DNA from: Mycetocola spongiae
Lineage (GTDB): Bacteria > Actinomycetota > Actinomycetes > Actinomycetales > Microbacteriaceae
Reading direction: 5' to 3'
DNA: 64,000 nt
NCBI RefSeq assembly: GCF_020424085.1
Contig: NZ_CP080203.1
Location: forward strand, 2,356,001-2,420,000
The notes beneath the pieces are model-generated. The model was not told where the DNA came from. It made no database searches and saw only the letters and a list, made by a program, of their open reading frames with translations. Position 1 is the first letter of the stretch; the number at the start of each line of letters is the position of its first letter. Both the position numbers and the translations under genes were made by a program. This document shows, in pieces, positions 16,336-24,285 of the stretch.

Positions 16336-16371
16336 GGGAAACTCCCCCGGTGCGGGGGTAGTGTCGAGGCT

Positions 16372-16965
16372 ATGAGCAGCAGCGAGGCTACCCCCATACC
16401 CATACCCATACCCGGAACCGATGCCCTGATCCGGGGCAGCGTGCGGGTCCGCCACCTGATCGAGGCCGATCTGGAGCGCCTGTGCGCGTGGTGGAACGAT
16501 CCCGAGACCGCGCGTTCCCAGCGCGGCACCGCCCTGCCGCTCTCCGCCGAGCGCACCACCTCGATGTTTCGGGAGTGGGATGCGGGCAGCGATTCCTCGC
16601 TGGGCCTGTGTATCACCACCGCGGAGGGCGAGCTGGTGGGCCACGTGGCGCTGTGGGGTTATGGGGGTGTGCCCCGGATCGGCACGATGGGCCTGATGAT
16701 CGGCCCGGAATATCGCAATCGCGGCTATGGCACGGATGCGGTGGAGCTGCTCCTGCGGCTGGCCTTTGAGGAGCTGGATCTGCACCGGGTGGAGCTGGGC
16801 TATTACGATTTTAATTCCCGCGGAGCCCGGGTTTATGAGCGCGCGGGGTTCCTCGTGGAGGGTCGCCGCCGCGAGGTGAGCCTGCACGAGGGGCGCCTGC
16901 ACGATGAGATTCGCTGCGGCATCCTGCGCGCGGAGTGGCGGGCCCGGGTGGCCGCACATAGATAG
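16372..16965 (+). CDS. GNAT family N-acetyltransferase (RimJ-like)
   Basis: A 197-residue acetyltransferase of the RimJ/RimL-like GNAT group. After a variable N-terminus it shows VRVRHLIEADLERLCAWWND, GELVGHVALWGY, MGLMIGPEYRNRGYGTDAVE (acetyl-CoA pyrophosphate loop RNRGYG) and the motif B region LHRVELGYYDFNSRGARVYERAGF. The target may be a protein N-terminus or a small amine; the sequence cannot say. The N-terminus carries a short IPIPIP run encoded by a CCCATA hexamer array, which can expand without frameshift. Same strand as the SDR and the following small membrane protein. Confidence 0.85.
   Translation: MSSSEATPIPIPIPGTDALIRGSVRVRHLIEADLERLCAWWNDPETARSQRGTALPLSAERTTSMFREWDAGSDSSLGLCITTAEGELVGHVALWGYGGVPRIGTMGLMIGPEYRNRGYGTDAVELLLRLAFEELDLHRVELGYYDFNSRGARVYERAGFLVEGRRREVSLHEGRLHDEIRCGILRAEWRARVAAHR
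16387..16411 (+). repeat. CCCATA hexanucleotide repeat
   Basis: Three to four copies of CCCATA lie near the 5' end of the GNAT gene and encode Ile-Pro repeats. As a six-base unit it preserves frame when copies change. Minor feature. Confidence 0.7.
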
Positions 16966-16983
16966 CAAGGGTTATTCTGTGGT

Positions 16984-17304
16984 GTGACCTCTCCCGCACC
17001 GCACCCGCCGCTCTGGACCCCCGCCATCAACCGCTTTTTTGGCCTCGGCCTGGTGCTCCTGGCGGGCCTCGGAATCTCCGGCGGTGTGCTGGCCCTGCGC
17101 GCCACCGAGCGGGTGCAGACCCGCGGGCGGCGCGCGGGAGAGATCCTCTCGGACGTGATCGCCGGCACCAATGTGGTGGATGAGCGCGCGCTCCTGGCCT
17201 CGCGCCTGCTCCTCTCCGGCGCGGGAATCTGGGCGATCCTCTTCATCGCGCTCCTGGTGTGGATGACGGTGCGCCGCGTGCGCCGGATCTCCCCGCGACC
17301 CTAG
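16984..17304 (+). CDS. Small two-helix membrane protein
   Basis: A 106-residue protein with two hydrophobic helices at about residues 16-37 (FFGLGLVLLAGLGISGGVLA) and 75-94 (SGAGIWAILFIALLVWMTV), and an Arg-rich C-terminus on the predicted cytoplasmic side. No known family is recognised. It starts with GTG at 16984, 18 bp after the GNAT stop, so it is probably on the same transcript. Its TAG stop overlaps the stop of the convergent siderophore ATPase gene through a shared CTAG (17301-17304). Confidence 0.7.
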   Translation: MTSPAPHPPLWTPAINRFFGLGLVLLAGLGISGGVLALRATERVQTRGRRAGEILSDVIAGTNVVDERALLASRLLLSGAGIWAILFIALLVWMTVRRVRRISPRP

Positions 17305-18059
17305 CGGGCATAAACCGCGGTGAGCTGGCCGTCGATGCTGTGCACACGCACGGGCGTATCAAAAACATCGCTGAGGATCTCCGAGCGCATGATCTCGGCT
17401 GCCGTCCCGGAGTGGCTGATCAGCCCATCGCGCAGCGCGATGATCCGATCCGAATAGGCCGCGGCGAAGTTCACGTCGTGGATGATCAGCACGATGGTTT
17501 TCCCCAGCTCATCGGCAGCGCGGCGCAGCTGCCGCATCATGAGCACCGCGTGTTTCATATCGAGGTTATTCAGGGGCTCGTCAAGCAGCACGTAGCGGGT
17601 GTCCTGGGCGAGGACCATCGCCACAAACGCCCGCTGGCGCTGGCCGCCCGAGAGCTGATCGAGGAAACGATCCGCGAGCGGCACGAGGTTTAAAAACTCC
17701 AGCGCGCGATTCACCGCCTCGTGATCCTCGGGGCGCAGCCGCCCGCGCGAATATGGGAAGCGGCCAAACCCCACCAGATCGCGCACGCTGAGGCGCGCCG
17801 TGATGTGGTTCTCCTGGCGCAGGATCGAGAGATGGCGCGCCAGCTCCTCCGAGCGCGCGGCGATCACGGGGATCCCGGCCACGCTCACGGTGCCCGCGGT
17901 GGGCTCCAGCAGGCGGCCGATGATGGTCAGGAGCGTGGACTTGCCCGCGCCATTGGGGCCGACCAGGGAGGTGATTCCGCCCTCGGCTATGCTCCCGGAG
18001 ACCGGGCCCAGCACGGTGCCACCCGGATAGCTTTTCAGGACGTCGGAGAATTCGATCAC
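17301..18059 (-). CDS. Siderophore ABC transporter ATP-binding protein
   Basis: A 252-residue ATPase energising ferric-siderophore import. Walker A is GPNGAGKSTLL, followed by the Q-loop region ILRQENHITARLSVRDLVG, signature LSGGQRQRAFVAM, Walker B YVLLDEPLNNLDMKH and the switch IHDVNFAAAYSD. The PLNNLD form and overall pattern resemble YclP/FatE-type catecholate-siderophore ATPases. It starts with a GTG (18059) that overlaps the TGA of the preceding permease, and it is the last gene of a four-gene unit: binding protein, two permeases, ATPase. Expression probably depends on the iron box at 21104-21122. Confidence 0.92.
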   Translation of the reverse strand: MIEFSDVLKSYPGGTVLGPVSGSIAEGGITSLVGPNGAGKSTLLTIIGRLLEPTAGTVSVAGIPVIAARSEELARHLSILRQENHITARLSVRDLVGFGRFPYSRGRLRPEDHEAVNRALEFLNLVPLADRFLDQLSGGQRQRAFVAMVLAQDTRYVLLDEPLNNLDMKHAVLMMRQLRRAADELGKTIVLIIHDVNFAAAYSDRIIALRDGLISHSGTAAEIMRSEILSDVFDTPVRVHSIDGQLTAVYAR

Positions 18060-19027
18060 GGGGTGCCCTTTCGAAGCAGGAGGACCAGGAAGAGGATGCC
18101 GCCCACGAACTCGATGATCACGGTCAGGAAGCCGCCGGCGTAGAAGATATTTTGCAGAATGAACTGGCCACCCGCGAGCGTGATGATCCCCAGGAGGAAG
18201 GCCATCGGCAGCACGTATTGGTGGCGATGAGAGCCGGTAACCTGGTAGGCGAGTGTCGCCACAATAAACCCAAAAAAGGTCATTGGCCCCACCAGGGCGG
18301 TGGAGAAGGACACCATAACCGCGATCAGCATCAGCATGATCGTGAGCTCGCGCCGATGATTGACCCCCACGGCCGTGGCGGCATCGCGCCCCAGCAGGAG
18401 CACGTCGAGGCGATGCCGGCGCCGCCAGATCACGAGGCCAATCAGCGCGCAGATGCCAAAGGCCAGCGGCAGATACTCGGGATTCACCGCCGAGATCCGG
18501 CCAAAAAGCTTCACCGAGAGCAGATCAAATTCGGTGGGGGACAGCAGGCGTTGCAGGAAAACCGACAGGCTGGAAAACGCCATACCGATCACCACGCCCA
18601 CCAGGAGCAGCAGATAGAGGCTGCCAAATTTTCCGGAGAAGAGCCAGCGGTAGAGCAGCGTGGCAAATATCACCATCAGCAGCGTCTGCGCGAGCAGCTT
18701 GGGGATGCCCTCGGTATTGGAGATCACGGTGCCGCCGAAGAAAAAGACCATCAGCGTTTGCATGAGCGTATACATCGAGTCAAAGCCGATGATCGAGGGC
18801 GTGAGGATGCGGTTCTGGGTGATCGTATGGAAGATCACGGTGCCCACGCCCTGGGTGAACGCGGCGATGATCATGGCCCCGAGCATCGTCGATCGCACGC
18901 CGAGGCTATAGGAGAACGAGCCGCGAATCATCAGCAGGAGGAAGCCGGCCACCACCAGCGCCGCGATGAGAGCGACGATCCCGAGGCGCAGCAGCGGGCG
19001 CGCCGCGCGCGGGCTAGGCGCCGACAC
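18056..19027 (-). CDS. Siderophore ABC transporter permease, second subunit
   Basis: A polytopic FecCD-family permease of about 323 residues with roughly nine or ten membrane helices. It resembles YclO/FatC-type subunits: ITQNRILTPSIIGFDSMYTL, LLLGRDAATAVGVNHRREL (coupling region) and GPMTFFGFIVATLAYQVTGS near residue 255. With the next permease it should form a heterodimeric channel for a ferric siderophore. I placed the start at GTG 19027, overlapping the stop of the upstream permease by 14 bp. An ATG at 19069 would add 14 residues read out of the upstream gene, which is less likely. The stop overlaps the ATPase GTG. Confidence 0.88.
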   Translation of the reverse strand: MSAPSPRAARPLLRLGIVALIAALVVAGFLLLMIRGSFSYSLGVRSTMLGAMIIAAFTQGVGTVIFHTITQNRILTPSIIGFDSMYTLMQTLMVFFFGGTVISNTEGIPKLLAQTLLMVIFATLLYRWLFSGKFGSLYLLLLVGVVIGMAFSSLSVFLQRLLSPTEFDLLSVKLFGRISAVNPEYLPLAFGICALIGLVIWRRRHRLDVLLLGRDAATAVGVNHRRELTIMLMLIAVMVSFSTALVGPMTFFGFIVATLAYQVTGSHRHQYVLPMAFLLGIITLAGGQFILQNIFYAGGFLTVIIEFVGGILFLVLLLRKGTP

Positions 19028-19988
19028 GACGCTGCTGCCGAAGAACAAGGCCGATAAACACGGCCGCACCGATAAAGCCCAGGATCACCGAGGCGGGGAT
19101 CTCCATCGGGGCCACGATCACGCGCCCGATCAGATCGCAGGCCAGCAGGAAGCAGATGCCCACCACCGCGACCCAGGGCAGGTTGCGGCGCAGGTCATCG
19201 CCGAGCAGCATCGAGACGATATTGGGTACCACCAGGCCCAGGAACGGGATAAAACCCACCACCACACTGGTCACGCCCGTGGCCAGTGCCACCATCAGGA
19301 TCCCGATCAGGACCGTGCGCTCATAATTGAGCCCGATATTGGTGGCGAGGTCGCGGCCGAGGCCCGCGACGGTGAAGCGATTGGCGAGGAAAAACGCGAG
19401 TATCGCCACGATCACCGTGGCCCAGAGCGGCTCATAGAACCCGCGCACGATGCCGCTGAAGCCCCCCGAGGCCCAGGAGGACATGGACTGAAGGAGGTTA
19501 AACTGGCCCGCGATAAACGTGGTGATCGCGCCCACCACGGCGCCCAGCATGATGCCCACAAGCGGCACCACCATCGAGGAGCGCAGCGGGATCCGGCGCA
19601 GCACAAACATGAACAGCATCGTGCCGATAAACGCAAAAACGCTCGCCACGATCATGCGCGGCATGGGGGCGGCATTGGGGGCGAGGATCAGCATCACGAG
19701 GATGCCCAGACCCGCCCACTGGCTGGAGCCCACGGTGGTGGGCTCCACAAATTTATTCTGGGTGATGGCCTGCATGATGACGCCGCATACGCTCATCGCC
19801 ACGGCGGCAAAAATGAGCGCGAGGGTGCGCGGGATGCGGGAGATAAAAAACATCTCCCGGGCATCGGGATCGGTGAACAGATTGGCAAGCGTGATGTCAT
19901 AGCCGCCCACAAGCAGCGAGGTGATGATCAGGGCCACCGTGAGTGCAATAAGCAGCGGAAGGACAACGGTGCGGCGAAGGCGAAACAT
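19014..19988 (-). CDS. Siderophore ABC transporter permease, first subunit
   Basis: A 324-residue FecCD-family permease resembling YclN/FatD. It shows SRIPRTLALIFAAVAMSVCGVI followed closely by ITQNKFVEPTTVGSSQWAGL, then LGRDLATNIGLNYERT (coupling region) and GFIPFLGLVVPNIVSMLLGD. The longer open frame starts upstream at 20051, but that stretch is a Pro/Ser-rich reading of a GC-rich hairpin. The ATG at 19988 has GGGAGAG directly before it and opens with a proper first helix. The gene is second in the operon after the binding protein and partners the 18056-19027 permease. Confidence 0.92.
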   Translation of the reverse strand: MFRLRRTVVLPLLIALTVALIITSLLVGGYDITLANLFTDPDAREMFFISRIPRTLALIFAAVAMSVCGVIMQAITQNKFVEPTTVGSSQWAGLGILVMLILAPNAAPMPRMIVASVFAFIGTMLFMFVLRRIPLRSSMVVPLVGIMLGAVVGAITTFIAGQFNLLQSMSSWASGGFSGIVRGFYEPLWATVIVAILAFFLANRFTVAGLGRDLATNIGLNYERTVLIGILMVALATGVTSVVVGFIPFLGLVVPNIVSMLLGDDLRRNLPWVAVVGICFLLACDLIGRVIVAPMEIPASVILGFIGAAVFIGLVLRQQRRVGA

Positions 19989-20020
19989 ACTCTCCCGGGA
20001 TGGGCTGGGTGGGGGACTGG

Positions 20021-20059
20021 CCGCGGCCGCGCCCCCGCTCGGGGAGGGCACGGCCGCGG
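20021..20059 (-). terminator. GC-rich hairpin between binding-protein and permease genes
   Basis: A stem with CCGCGGCCG at 20021-20029 pairing with CGGCCGCGG at 20051-20059, extended by a C-run facing a G-run, lies between the binding-protein stop and the first permease start. No T-run follows. It may be an attenuator or a 3'-end stabiliser that lets the binding protein be made in excess over the permeases, a common arrangement. Confidence 0.55.
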
Positions 20060-20069
20060 GGCGGAGGGG

Positions 20070-21038
20070 CTAGCCCTTGGTGAACGCCTCGGCGATCTGG
20101 TCAAAGGCCTCGGTATAGGACTGGATACCCTCGCGGGTGTAGAAGAACGGGTCGAGGTAGATGACGTGGCCCTTCTGCGCAAACGTGGTATTTGCAAACG
20201 CCTCCTGCGCATCGATGATCTGCTTGGCGGGGGAGACATCCTTTCCGCCCACGGCCGCGTCGCGGTCCATCACGATGACCCAGTCGGGATTGGCCTGGGC
20301 GATGGTCTCGGGGGCGAGCCCGGAGTCGCCGTGCACATCCCCGCCCTCGCCGGCAAATACATCCTTGAGGTTCAGCGGCTCCAGCAGGTGGCCGATGCGC
20401 TTGGCGCCGTTATCCAGCTTGCCGCCCGAGACCACGCCGAGGAAAACGCTCTCGCCCGAGGTGGCATCGCCTGCCTTCTTCTCGGCGGCCTCGAAGGTCT
20501 TGACCGTTTCGGCGGCCTTATCCTTCTTATCGAAGATCTCGCCGAGCGTGGTGGTCTGGGTCTTGAGGGACCCCGTCCAGCCGCCCGCGGCATCCTGATC
20601 GGCGGAGATATCGATGACCGGGGCGATGCCCATTTCGGTGATCTTTTCGGTGTACTCGCCGAAGCGATAGCCGCCGATCACGAGGTCGGCGTCCACGGCG
20701 GACAGGGCCTCAAGATCGGGCTCGCGGTGATTGCCGATATCCACGATGTCTTTATTATTGATCCACTCCTCATAGCCCTTCTTGGGCAGGAGCGGCTTGG
20801 GGACGGCCACGGGGGTGATGCCCCAGTCGCGCAGCGTTTCGAAGGAGGTGTTATCCAGCGCCACGACCTTCTGGGGGTTCACCGGAACCTCGATCGACCC
20901 GTTGGCGGCCTTCACGGTGATGGTGGAGGCGGCCTCGCCCGATTTTTCCGGGGTGCTGGCGGTGGAGCAGCCGGCCAGGGCAAGTGCCGCGAGGAGCGCG
21001 GTGGCCCCCAGGAGGGAGCGCCGAATCGTAGACGTCAT
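20070..21038 (-). CDS. Siderophore ABC transporter substrate-binding lipoprotein
   Basis: A 322-residue class III binding protein anchored at the outer face of the membrane. The lipobox LALAGC lies at about residue 23 after a basic N-terminus and hydrophobic core. The mature protein has VVALDNTSFETLRDWGI, DADLVIGGYRF, a long middle helix region, and NPDWVIVMDRDAAVGG and HVIYLDPFFYTREG in the C-lobe. The pattern resembles YclQ/CeuE-type catecholate-siderophore receptors. I chose ATG 21038 since AAGGAGA precedes it by nine bases; an upstream in-frame ATG would put 30 odd residues before the signal peptide. It is the first gene of the uptake operon, with a DtxR-like box 66-84 bp upstream. Confidence 0.92.
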   Translation of the reverse strand: MTSTIRRSLLGATALLAALALAGCSTASTPEKSGEAASTITVKAANGSIEVPVNPQKVVALDNTSFETLRDWGITPVAVPKPLLPKKGYEEWINNKDIVDIGNHREPDLEALSAVDADLVIGGYRFGEYTEKITEMGIAPVIDISADQDAAGGWTGSLKTQTTTLGEIFDKKDKAAETVKTFEAAEKKAGDATSGESVFLGVVSGGKLDNGAKRIGHLLEPLNLKDVFAGEGGDVHGDSGLAPETIAQANPDWVIVMDRDAAVGGKDVSPAKQIIDAQEAFANTTFAQKGHVIYLDPFFYTREGIQSYTEAFDQIAEAFTKG

Positions 21039-21103
21039 GAGTGTGAGATCTCCTTTGCTGTGGTTGAGCCCCCGCCGCGGAACACAGAAAGTCGCGGCAT
21101 CAG

Positions 21104-21122
21104 TAAGGCAAGGGTTACCTAA
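21104..21122. promoter_or_regulatory. DtxR/IdeR-type iron box upstream of the siderophore operon
   Basis: The 19-bp TAAGGCAAGGGTTACCTAA matches the DtxR/IdeR consensus at about 14 of 19 positions by eye and has clear dyad symmetry. It lies 66 bp upstream of the binding-protein start. The rest of the 21039-21472 gap holds no convincing gene: a short 66-codon frame at 21150-21350 has no ribosome binding site and no recognisable product. Confidence 0.7.
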
Positions 21123-21416
21123 GCAACGTAGCATTATTGCGGGTGGCGCGTGCGGGTGCCCCGGGCCAAAACGGCGGTGGGTGCGCGCGTGATTCCGTAC
21201 CGGAGAGGGGTATCGGCGCTGTCTCGTGATGACACGATTAATGGGCGCTTCCGACGCGGAAACACGGGGATCGCCCGGGTGGATCGGGGATGGCTTTTAC
21301 CCCCTGGCGGGCACCCCATAAAGAGGGTCAGGAACGTTATCTTTTTGTGAGACTGCGGTTCGGCCCGGCCGCGATTGGCCGCGTGTCGGCGCCCGATCCA
21401 TCCCGCGACTTAAACG

Positions 21417-21453
21417 CAAAACGCCCGACCCGTCATCGGGATCGAGCGTTTTG
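21417..21453 (-). terminator. Terminator after the DUF3073 gene
   Basis: AAAACGC at 21418-21424 pairs with GCGTTTT at 21446-21452, with an inner CGACCCG/CGGGATCG extension. Read on the minus strand the hairpin ends in TTTTGCGTTT. It lies 20 bp past the DUF3073 stop. Confidence 0.75.
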
Positions 21454-21472
21454 AGGCGGTGAAACCGGCGCG

Positions 21473-21664
21473 CTATGCGTGCTTGGTTTCACCCTCGTAG
21501 TCGTCGGCATATTCTGCCCATTTAGAAATTTCGGCGTCGTAATGATCACCGGGCTCATGTCCGGTGAGCTCACGCTCAAGCGCATCATAATTGACCTCGG
21601 GGCTGAATGATTTCAGCTCACGAGCGATCTTGGTGTGCTTTGCCTTTTGACGGCCGCGCCCCAT
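21473..21664 (-). CDS. DUF3073 family protein
   Basis: A 63-residue soluble protein starting MGRGRQKAKHTKIARELKSF, the conserved head of the DUF3073 family found across actinobacteria; the rest (YDALERELTG, ADDYEGE) also fits. The basic N-terminus and acidic C-terminus suggest a nucleic-acid or ribosome contact, but the role is unknown. The ATG at 21664 is preferred over an upstream in-frame start at 21679 because the family begins at MGRGRQ. It has its own terminator and diverges from the crcB pair across 228 bp that contains no other recognisable element. Confidence 0.92.
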   Translation of the reverse strand: MGRGRQKAKHTKIARELKSFSPEVNYDALERELTGHEPGDHYDAEISKWAEYADDYEGETKHA

Positions 21665-21892
21665 GCGAGACCCCCTCACGAATCAGTTTGTCGAACGGAG
21701 AACTCCGCCCGATGGTTTCACCAACCAGGGAACGATAAAGACTAACCTTGATCGTAGCATGATGTGGGGTGAATCTCGGCCACGCCGCGGGATGCGGCTG
21801 CCCGGGAGCGGTACTCCGGCGCGGGCTCCAGGTCGGCTGCCCATACTTTGAATATAGTGGTTCGCGACCGCAAGCCACGAGGAGGCGCGTAG

Positions 21893-22324
21893 ATGATGCC
21901 CATCCGTGCATTCCCGCCACTGCATACCGTGGCCCTGGTCTTCCTGGGGGGCACGCTTGGCGTCGCCGCCCGCGCGCTGCTGGGCGAGGCTTTTCCGGCC
22001 TCGGATGGGCTCGCCTGGATCACCATCCTGATAAATATTAGCGGCGCATTTGCCCTGGGCCTGCTGCTGGAGGCCCTCATCCCGCGCCCGGGCGAGGCCG
22101 AGTCCCCGCGCTCGCGCACCCTCCGGCTCCTGCTGGGCACGGGCGTCCTGGGGGGCTTCACCACCTTTAGTGCCCTCGCCGTGGATACGGTGCACCTGCT
22201 CACGCTGGGCCGCCCGCTGGCAGCGCTCGCCTATGCGCTCGGCTCGGTCCTGTGTGGCGCGGTGGCGGCCTGGCTGGGCATCCTCCTGGGTGCGCGCCTC
22301 GCGCGGAAGCGGGGGCGGGCATGA
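21893..22324 (+). CDS. crcB: Fluoride channel subunit CrcB/Fluc, first copy
   Basis: A 143-residue membrane protein of the Fluc family, which lets fluoride leave the cytoplasm. It has four predicted helices. Family motifs are GGTLGVAARALLG, ILINISGAFALGLLLE (the NxxGxF/L polar track) and the hallmark GGFTTFSALAVD near residue 85. In Gram-positive bacteria two crcB genes often encode the two halves of a heterodimeric channel, and here a second copy follows with an ATGA overlap. The start ATG at 21893 has GAGGAGG at 21879-21885. No fluoride riboswitch consensus was recognised upstream. Confidence 0.93.
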   Translation: MMPIRAFPPLHTVALVFLGGTLGVAARALLGEAFPASDGLAWITILINISGAFALGLLLEALIPRPGEAESPRSRTLRLLLGTGVLGGFTTFSALAVDTVHLLTLGRPLAALAYALGSVLCGAVAAWLGILLGARLARKRGRA

Positions 22325-22701
22325 GCCCGCTGCTGCTCGCGGGGATCGCGCTGGCCGGTGGGCTCGGCGCGGCGACGCGCTATGTGCTGGACCTCCGGTT
22401 GCGCGCGCTCCTTGGCGAGCGGATGCCGTGGGGCATCCTGCTGGTGAATGCCTCGGGATCGCTTGCGCTGGGGGTGCTCGTGGGGCTCGCGGCCGCCGCC
22501 GCGCTGCCCTCGCCCTGGCTCCTCATTGCGGGGGTGGGATTCCTCGGTGGGTATACAACCTTCAGCACCACGAGTGTGGATAGCGTGCGGCTGCTGCGCG
22601 AGGGCCGCCCGCTGGCGGCCCTCGGCAATGGGCTGGGTGGCCTCGCGGCCTGCGTCCTGGCCGCGGGCCTGGGCTATGCCCTGGGGTTTCTCGCGGGTTA
22701 G
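22321..22701 (+). CDS. crcB: Fluoride channel subunit CrcB/Fluc, second copy
   Basis: A 126-residue Fluc protein with four predicted helices. Motifs are GGLGAATRYVLD, GILLVNASGSLALGVLVG and GGYTTFSTTSVD near residue 78. It starts at ATG 22321 inside the stop of the first copy, so the two are co-translated, fitting a heterodimeric or paired dual-topology channel. A longer in-frame extension upstream overlaps the first gene and is rejected. Its TAG stop shares a TTAG with the stop of the convergent PadR gene (22698-22701). Confidence 0.93.
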   Translation: MSPLLLAGIALAGGLGAATRYVLDLRLRALLGERMPWGILLVNASGSLALGVLVGLAAAAALPSPWLLIAGVGFLGGYTTFSTTSVDSVRLLREGRPLAALGNGLGGLAACVLAAGLGYALGFLAG

Positions 22702-23402
22702 AGCCCGCGACGCAGGGCCGCGAGGCCATCGCGCAGGGTGGCTACCACCTCCGCGCTCAGGGTGCCCGCCGCGGCACCGCGCCGGAGCTCGCGGCGCGCC
22801 TCCTGGCGGAACCCGTTGATCAGCAGCTCGGCCTCGCGCAGCAGGGCCCGGGAATCCCGGGGTCCGGCGGCGGGTGCGGGCCCCGGGTCATCAGCGGCCT
22901 CGCCAGCGGAGAGGAACCACTCGGGCACGGCGTTGGCCCGGGCATCCGGCGCCGGATCGGCGGGAGCCTCCGGGGCCGGGGCGGCGGGTGCCGCGGGGGG
23001 ACGCGTCGCGCCGGCCCGGGCCTCGCGCGCGGCGGCGGCCAGATCGGCGCGCAGCGTTTTCATGGCGCCCGCCACCTCGACCCGCACACCATCGGCCAGG
23101 GCGCGGATGCTCTCCGTGACGCCGTGCTCGATTTTTTCGAGCTCGGGACCGCGGGCCCGCAGCTCCTCGCGCCCGGCCGGGGTGATTGTATAAACCGTCT
23201 TGCGGCCCTCGGTGCTGCGCGAGACCAGGCCCTCGCTCTCGAGCTTGGAGAGGCGCGGATAGACGGTGCCGGCGCTGGGCGAATACGTTCCGCCGAAGCG
23301 TGTGCTCAGCTCCCGGATGAGCTCATAGCCGTGCCGGGGCTGCTCATCGAGCAGGTGCAGGAGGTAGAGGCGCAGCCCGCCGTGCGGGAAAACCGGGGTC
23401 AC
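22698..23402 (-). CDS. PadR family transcriptional regulator
   Basis: A 234-residue regulator. The N-terminal winged helix is typical of PadR: LYLLHLLDEQPRHGYELIRE, the TYSPSAGTVYPRLSKLE recognition region and LVSRSTEGRKTVYTIT wing. A long helical and Ala/Pro-rich region (about residues 120-180) replaces the short PadR tail and ends in a basic helix. It starts with GTG 23402 inside the stop of the upstream DUF4097 gene (GTGA), so the two are one operon. The AT-rich palindromes at 24235-24285, upstream of the operon, are the likely binding sites, giving autoregulation. Confidence 0.9.
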   Translation of the reverse strand: MTPVFPHGGLRLYLLHLLDEQPRHGYELIRELSTRFGGTYSPSAGTVYPRLSKLESEGLVSRSTEGRKTVYTITPAGREELRARGPELEKIEHGVTESIRALADGVRVEVAGAMKTLRADLAAAAREARAGATRPPAAPAAPAPEAPADPAPDARANAVPEWFLSAGEAADDPGPAPAAGPRDSRALLREAELLINGFRQEARRELRRGAAAGTLSAEVVATLRDGLAALRRGL

Positions 23403-24202
23403 GAGGCATCCGCCGTGCCGCGGCGCAGGATCGTGAGGCTGCCGGAGACGGAATTGGCCGTAATCTCGACCGTCTCGCCCCCGCCGGGGAGCTGTCCCGT
23501 GCGCAGATCGCCGACCTGGCCGTCGATACTGACCTTTCCGCTGACCGAGTTCAGCGCATAGTGCACGCCAAGATCGCCGTCCACGCGCACGGTGCTGTGC
23601 CCGCTCACCGTTTTGGTGGCGATATGCCCGGCGGGGCCGGTGATATCCAGGAAGGTCTTGCCCGAGGCCGTCTCGGAGTCAAACGGGGAGATGGCCCCCG
23701 AGGCGGTGATCTCGCCCGAGACGGTCTGGGTATGCAGCGGGCCGTGATGATCGCTCACGCCGATCTCGCCCGAGACCGCGCGGGCAGCCACATCGCCGCG
23801 GTGCGATTCGACCTGGATCTCCCCGCTCACGGTATTAATCCGGGCGGAACCGATCAGGCCCGAGGCCAGGACATCCGCGGTGACGGTGCCGAGGTTCAGG
23901 GCCGTGTGGCGCGGGACGAGGATGCTGATGCGGGCGCGCGCGGTATCCGGACCGAGGAAGCGGGCGATATCCATGAGGCTCGACCAGCCCAGCCGCATAT
24001 GGTCCACCTCGAGCGAATCGCCGTCCAGGGTGATGCGCAGATCGCGGCCGCGCACCGAGTGCACCTCGACGCGCGTACCGGGGTCATCGTGGCCGATCAC
24101 GTCGATCTGCCCGCCCACGAGGCTGATGCGCAGCCGGCGCACCGTTTCGATATCGATCACGCGGGTCTGCCCCGAGGGCACCACCCATTCCTCCTGAGCC
24201 AC
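23399..24202 (-). CDS. DUF4097 family beta-strand repeat protein
   Basis: A 267-residue protein built of short beta-strand repeats, many containing VSGEI or TVSG (for example RINTVSGEIQVES, RAVSGEIGVSD, TQTVSGEITASG, NSVSGKVSIDG), the pattern of DUF4097 adhesin-like proteins. No signal peptide is visible, so it may be cytoplasmic or membrane-associated through partners. PadR plus DUF4097 pairs are common in actinobacteria and Firmicutes and are often tied to envelope stress, but the function is not established. GTG 24202 is preceded by AAAGGGGG. It is the first gene of the operon. Confidence 0.85.
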   Translation of the reverse strand: MAQEEWVVPSGQTRVIDIETVRRLRISLVGGQIDVIGHDDPGTRVEVHSVRGRDLRITLDGDSLEVDHMRLGWSSLMDIARFLGPDTARARISILVPRHTALNLGTVTADVLASGLIGSARINTVSGEIQVESHRGDVAARAVSGEIGVSDHHGPLHTQTVSGEITASGAISPFDSETASGKTFLDITGPAGHIATKTVSGHSTVRVDGDLGVHYALNSVSGKVSIDGQVGDLRTGQLPGGGETVEITANSVSGSLTILRRGTADAS

Positions 24203-24234
24203 GCGGGCCCCCTTTCACTGCGGTTGATTTAAAA

Positions 24235-24285
24235 CACGATATATCTCGATATCGGTTCCGTCAATATATCGCGCTATATCGTGAC
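24235..24285. promoter_or_regulatory. AT-rich inverted repeats, probable PadR operator
   Basis: The stretch begins CACGATATATC and ends TATATCGTGAC, making an outer inverted repeat. Inside are CGATAT-six bases-ATATCG and a second ATATATCGCGCTATAT palindrome. PadR proteins commonly bind ATAT-rich dyads of this kind. The site lies 33-83 bp upstream of the DUF4097 start. The remaining 24286-24810 region holds no gene I can support: two overlapping frames of about 140-150 codons on opposite strands lack family features and ribosome sites. It is read as a long upstream region of the next operon. Confidence 0.65.

Noticed and set aside
14899-16968. A 689-codon minus-strand frame ending in the TetR sequence
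   Set aside because: Only the last 196 codons are a real protein; the rest is antisense to the SDR and GNAT genes.
21665-21892. Possible fluoride riboswitch before the crcB pair
   Set aside because: The conserved riboswitch bases (GGNGAUGG, then CUGAUG) were not found on reading the region.
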